DNA of 64,000 bases, from contig JAMKCH010019811.1 in assembly GCA_023653785.1 (NCBI GenBank), positions 1-64,000 of the forward strand. The letters run 5' to 3'. Within the stretch, counting starts at the first letter, position 1. Every line of letters starts with the position of its first letter. The notes below the pieces were generated by a model, which was not told the DNA's origin, searched no databases, and saw nothing but the letters and a program-made list of their open reading frames with translations. Positions 58,858-64,000 of the stretch are shown here, in pieces. The stretch is from Ophioderma brevispina (Eukaryota; Echinodermata; Ophiuroidea; Amphilepidida; Ophiodermatidae). Made by a program: the position numbers and the translations under genes.

Positions 58858-59254
58858 CTGGGAAGGTAATGAATATGTATTAGAAAAATAGATATATTGA
58901 AATTTCACAAAATCTCAGAAAACTCATGGAAGAAGTATTAATGGCTAGATTACCTATCACATACGTACTCAATTAGTTTTTTAAATTGTTTGACATAATA
59001 TATTATACACGAGAGGATGGTGATTATGGGGAAAGGCTTGTAGGAGGGATGCGACATCCCATTTATTGCAAACAAGAGGATGAAACCAATTTACAAAACT
59101 AGCCTTAGTCTACTTCGACTAGACTTTTTTACCTTTATTCCACAAAAAGAGCTTCCCTTGCTATTAATCATTCGGTGACTGTTCATCACAGGAAAAAGTA
59201 TACATGGTTTGAAAATGACCTTCTGACCTCACCATAAAGTCATGCATAAAAACC

Positions 59255-59518
59255 ACTGACCTCTACACATGGATAGCGGGTCCGAGTCGCCGATTGAAAC
59301 AACAGGAAGTTGCTTTTGTCCTTCGCAATATGGCGGGAAACAATGCATACACCTGCTGGTGCACATATTCCACACAGATGTTCTATTGTTATACAAAATT
59401 CCTTTAACTTTGACAATAAAGTGAAGCCATATTGTGCAGGGCAAAATGGAACTTCCTGTGGTTTCAATATGCTACTATTCAACGGTGCGCCAGCCGCTAT
59501 CCATGTGTAGAGGTCAGT
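59255..59518. mobile_element. 264 bp MITE with 25 bp perfect TIRs
   Basis: It starts ACTGACCTCTACACATGGAT and continues AGCGG. The other end is the exact inverse. A second inverted pair follows inside (GAAACAACAGGAAGTT / AACTTCCTGTGGTTTC). It is non-coding and a single copy in the window. Confidence 0.88.
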
Positions 59519-60135
59519 AAAGCAGGATGAATGTGTAATTTACTGAATCGTAATAGGGGATTCAATATGGCCAATAGTGCATTGCATATTGCTGACATCA
59601 CATTTTGTCAAAATTGAAGCATTTTGGAAATTTGGCGCCCTGTACAATGACCCTTGTTTAAAGCCAAATCAGTATTTTTTTCCAAATTCGAAATGCCCAT
59701 TTTGTCTCAAATTGTTAGTGTTAGGTCATATCAACACCTTATATTACTATTCTTTGTGAAAAACAGACACTTAAGCATTTTTAAGCGGTCATTAAGATGC
59801 CATTTACCACTGTTTTGAGACCTTTTAAAAGTCGGATCCCGACTTTTATTAGCAAACAAAGCATAAAAAATAACAATTTCTTGACATTTTGAAAAAAATC
59901 GCTGATAGTGGCTTTAATGACCTAAACGTCATCAAACATGCATTTTCAACCCGGTTTCAACCATATCTCTGTATCTATCTGAACATCACAAATTATTACA
60001 TTTCTTGATTTCTTATGACGAGAAGAATCATTGCAGATACTTTTAAAGCACGATGGCCACCAAACAGACCTCTTGGGACAATTTGATTTACGAAAAGGAA
60101 TATTAAATGCTTTATTCAATTGTTTAAATTGCCAG

Positions 60136-61063
60136 GGGACTGTAGTGAAAGAGTTTGCGCTTCCAGATAAAATTGTGAAGTTTTGCACACAAGTATTGAT
60201 AATCCATAAAATTGATAGAAGCACTTGTCAACCCCCCTTAATGGACTCCAGCTTGGGTTTCAAGGTTATACGGGGGTCAAAATTTTAAAATGCTCTAATC
60301 ATTTTGAAAAGCACATGACACTCTTTTTTATGATTACAAGGATTCTAAAAGGTATGATTTACAGTAACTATGGTTTCGGAGTTATAGGGTAAAAACTGTA
60401 AAAATGGTGAAAAAAGTACATTTTGATGTGTACATGAGTCAAAAGTTAAAAGTTGCTTTGATTCAGGTAATATGACGTAATATGTGGTGCAAATTGTTTC
60501 CCTTGCTCAAACAATGAAATAAGGAATAGTTTGCCTTATCTGTTATGCTTAGTTTTCACGTTATCCAACAAAATAGGTCACAGGTCAATAGAATCCAATA
60601 GCTGCTAATAGCCGTTGACTTTATTCGCCATTTTGGTTAATAACCAAATACGTAAGGTAGTCAAAACTATTCCTATATTTCATTCTATGAGCCGAACCAA
60701 CAATTTTAACCACGTTTCACAAAAAGCCGAGCAACTTTTAATTTTTGACCCCTGCACAAACCAAAATTGACTTTATCACCATTTTTACAGATTTACCTCA
60801 TAATTCCAAAACTATAAACCATGGGTAGTATAAACTATATCTTTTTGGAATCCTTGTAACCAGACAAACATCATGGTGTTTTCAGCACAATCGGAACATT
60901 TTAAATTTTTTACCCCTGTGTAACCTTGAAATCCAAGCTAGGGGTCATGAAAGGGGTGTGGTAAGTGCGTCCACCATTAACAATGGATAAAGTATTTGTG
61001 TACCAAAATTCAAAATTTTATCCAGATTTGCACACTCACATGATATCTGTGCACTACAGTCCC
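60136..61063. mobile_element. 930 bp foldback element
   Basis: The ends are GGGACTGTAGTG and the inverse CACTACAGTCCC. The arms run from 60136 to about 60560 and from about 60640 to 61063, sharing GGTTTCAAGGTTA-like, GGGGTCAAAA-like and AAGGATTC-like blocks in inverse order. The loop is only about 80 bp. It is non-coding, with moderate divergence between the arms. Confidence 0.75.
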
Positions 61064-61383
61064 TAGTATATTGCGTTAGCTGTCTGGTGTCTCCCTAAGT
61101 TTCGTTATGTAATTAGTAAAATTTCTAGGACATTGTCATTATATATTACGAATTTTTGACAATGCGAAGGAAACTGGACGCCAGCGTAAGAGCTGGTTAC
61201 TTTTTTAAGTAGGAGGAAAAAGTTCAACATTCTGTCCACGTTCGTAACACCATTGAGTATCATGGCTTTTCGAAATGTTCGTAAGTGCACTATTTTAGTG
61301 TTTTACAATCACTACGCAATTAAAAATTATCTGCGCGATTGTTATCAGCTGGTTATACAAAATCTCTGATGTTAATTAGATTA

Positions 61384-61542
<159 letters not shown>

Positions 61543-61848
61543 TCAGTAAAGAACAAAATTAAGACTCATTTGAAGACTATTGCAAATGGGTACATGCGAT
61601 TTCATTGTTTATTAAAAATAATGGCCGGTTTTTACGACATTCGTGAAAAATAAATACGCTGAGCTAAGCCGAAGCCGTGTTTTGTTTTGCCACGAATGTC
61701 GTGAAAAACGAGGTCATTATCTTACTTAACGCACAACTCGGGTGTTTAACCCAGTGTTGTGAGTCTTCAAGCTTGTCGAGTACTAACTCTTTTGTCTTTT
61801 TACGAATGTCGTGAAATACAATAAGACCCAAACAAAGAAAGAACATTA

Positions 61849-61875
61849 GGGGGGGGGGGGGGGGGGGGGGGGGGT

Positions 61876-61918
<43 letters not shown>
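61849..61918. repeat. Poly-G tract of about 70 nt
   Basis: A nearly pure G run interrupted only by TGGA at about 61875. Such long G runs are rare in animal DNA and are a known sequencing or assembly weak spot. The true length is uncertain. Confidence 0.7.
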
Positions 61919-61919
<1 letters not shown>

Positions 61920-64000
61920 GAAAGACTCTTCTTTTACGCAATGTAGTAATAAACAAACCAATGAGATGAGCAATAAGAAGACGTGTCAGGGTCCTAAAAC
62001 TTACGAAGTATTGTGTAATGAAATTGTATGCTTTACAAACATGTCCCTGAAATTTGCATGACTAATGCATCGTTACTGAGGATAATAGTTCAAACCCATT
62101 GTAGCTTATGTGGCTTCACTCAGTCATGACATTGTTGGAAATAAAGGCCTCTGAATTACACGTATAATGTTATCGTGGGCAACTATATTTTTGTTACAAG
62201 TTAACACTATGCATACTTTTCGTGAAACAGAAATACAACAATTTGGATACATTGATTTGACCGAAACTGGGATAATATATAATGGAATATTTACTTCTCC
62301 TGTCTCAACGCCGTTGTTATTTTATTACAAGTTAAACTCCATAAACTTGCCAGTGAACTCAGAATACATAATGGACAGTGGATTTGCCCGAACTGGATCA
62401 AAATGATGAACATTTTCTCCAATTCTACGCCCGCTTTTACGCCATGTCTTTAATCATGCTAAAGCTATAGGAGCTAACACCTGCATCAGAAATCGACGCA
62501 ACCAAGTCAGGAGAGTCTGGGATTTATTCAGTGTTGATTGAACAAGCTAGTAAGCAAATGGAAATACGTAAACACAAACAGATAAACGTGAAACTCGTGA
62601 AAAGTATAACCCCTACTGATTATACTGATAAATCTGGCCTTAAACGGAGACGAATGTAGAAAGTAAGTCTATCAATTTCATAACCTTGTGTGTGAGATTC
62701 ACTTGCGAATTTCATCAGTAAATCTTGTTACAAGCCGAATATGTATCTTACTATTCACGCTGTAATAATCATGTTTTATTACACTACTTAAACACTTCAA
62801 ATGTTTAAACAGTCACACACTGAGGTGATGGATGTGAACATTTAGGCCTCATGGTTTTAGAACCTCACATTCATTGTTTGGCATTATTAACATGTGCATA
62901 TGTCTAATTCAAAAGGGAGATGTCATTTTACGCTAGGGGAATGAGGAATTTGTGGAGAATACTGAAAAAAATGTAAGCAGAGTTGAGTATGAAAATATTC
63001 TCAAAGAGAGAGGAGGAGCATGGACTTTTATATGGTAAAATCACCTAATATCAAGGAATGTGATTTTTTAAACGGAAGCGAAGGGAAAACGCGATTTTTT
63101 TGGCCGAAAAAATGAATCCTCCATTGCCCCACTCCCCCGCATAATATTGACCGCTCCCATAAATACCCGGTTTAGATTAAAACTTTCCTATACTACGTTG
63201 GGTGTAACTATAACTAAAACGTGTGTGTTTCAAAACGTGTAACGAATCTATAACAAGTTTGATTTACGTGTTAGTGTCCCCTGTTATATCTGACTACTTG
63301 CACGGAGCACTATCCACTTCGTGATTTTTAACCTCGTTTACTCTACAATTAAAAGAGACCTTTCAGATGTAAGTAATGCCTATAAACCGTTAACAATAAA
63401 CTCAAGATTAAACTCAAAGGTTGAAATAAACACACTTAAACTGTACACAACCCAAAACAAATATAATATAACAAAAAGATTAAATCCGAAATAAAATTTT
63501 GACTTAGTATTAGATGTGAACGTAGTAACGTATTACGCAAATATCAATAACGCAAAGTGAAATGAACAATTTAAACATGGCGAGATTAAAGTACTAACCG
63601 ACAACAAAAATACAAAAATAGCCACTAAAACAACATCAAAACAGAAGAAAATATCCCACACTGGCTCATACCCCAATGTCATTTAAATGCATTTGATCAC
63701 TCCCTTGTTTATGTGTAATTTGACTAGATTATGTATAGGTCTATTGGTCTTTTCTTATGATGTAATTATATTTAACCATTAGGTGTTGGCATTATGATTT
63801 GGTTTTCTAAGAAGTACGCGCAAGCCGACTTTAATAAGCTCGGAGATGAGCAAACGTGCATTCGTTGCGATTTTTTAGCACGTCGCAAACATTACAGGAG
63901 CGATTTTCCCCTCTGCGTTTACGCGAATTTGTAAGCGTTCGTAAAATCGCGTAGAACTCTGACGTTGCTAGACTTGTCTAAGATGCGTAAAAATGACGCC
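61920..64000. other. No feature seen
   Basis: AT-rich sequence without a recognisable exon, element or repeat pair on either strand. It is presumably intron or upstream sequence of the modular gene. Confidence 0.35.

Overview
The window is animal nuclear DNA, AT-rich and dominated by introns and transposons, with no bacterial-style genes. The HYR (hyalin repeat), CUB and EGF modules, the Penelope-like, DIRS-like, RTE-like and CR1/L2-like retroelements, and a tRNA-derived SINE carrying an 'ACCCAGGTGTATAAATGGG' core together suggest an invertebrate deuterostome. I infer an ambulacrarian (hemichordate or echinoderm); the species cannot be read from the sequence.

One host gene can be supported. 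It lies on the minus strand and covers nearly the whole window. In transcript order its recognisable exons are EGF (61529-61401), EGF (58857-58741), EGF (52847-52695), CUB (52039-51620), four single HYR exons (36436-36185, 34154-33900, 33119-32868, 25237-24989) and a tandem array of nine further HYR exons (8340 down to 1699). Each of the eight single exons starts after an AG, ends before GT, has a length divisible by three and is phase 1 at both ends. They can therefore be joined in frame, as expected for a secreted or membrane-bound modular extracellular protein. Neither the first nor the last exon of the gene is in view.

Region by region. 1-8.4 kb: the HYR exon array, with a 3-exon (about 2.35 kb) higher-order period and many single-base indels. 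9-21 kb: broken non-LTR retrotransposons, one of them interrupted by two DNA-transposon-like insertions, the second of which holds a copy of its own family. 22.9-37.4 kb: single HYR exons separated by short TIR elements and foldbacks, including a 3.2 kb inverted-repeat structure. 37.5-42.3 kb: a Penelope-like element, a SINE and a DIRS-type tyrosine-recombinase fragment. 43.8-49.8 kb: a tandem duplication of about 2.8 kb with DIRS-like RT pieces, where one unit carries a 378 bp TIR element absent from the other. 50.9-64 kb: CUB and EGF exons, another SINE and several inverted-repeat elements.

The eight single-copy exons are clean, whereas the HYR array and the 44-49 kb duplication differ among their copies mainly by small indels. 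The likeliest reason is unpolished long-read consensus in near-identical repeats, so frameshifts there should not be taken as biological without read support. I found no CRISPR array, operon, rRNA or functional tRNA gene.
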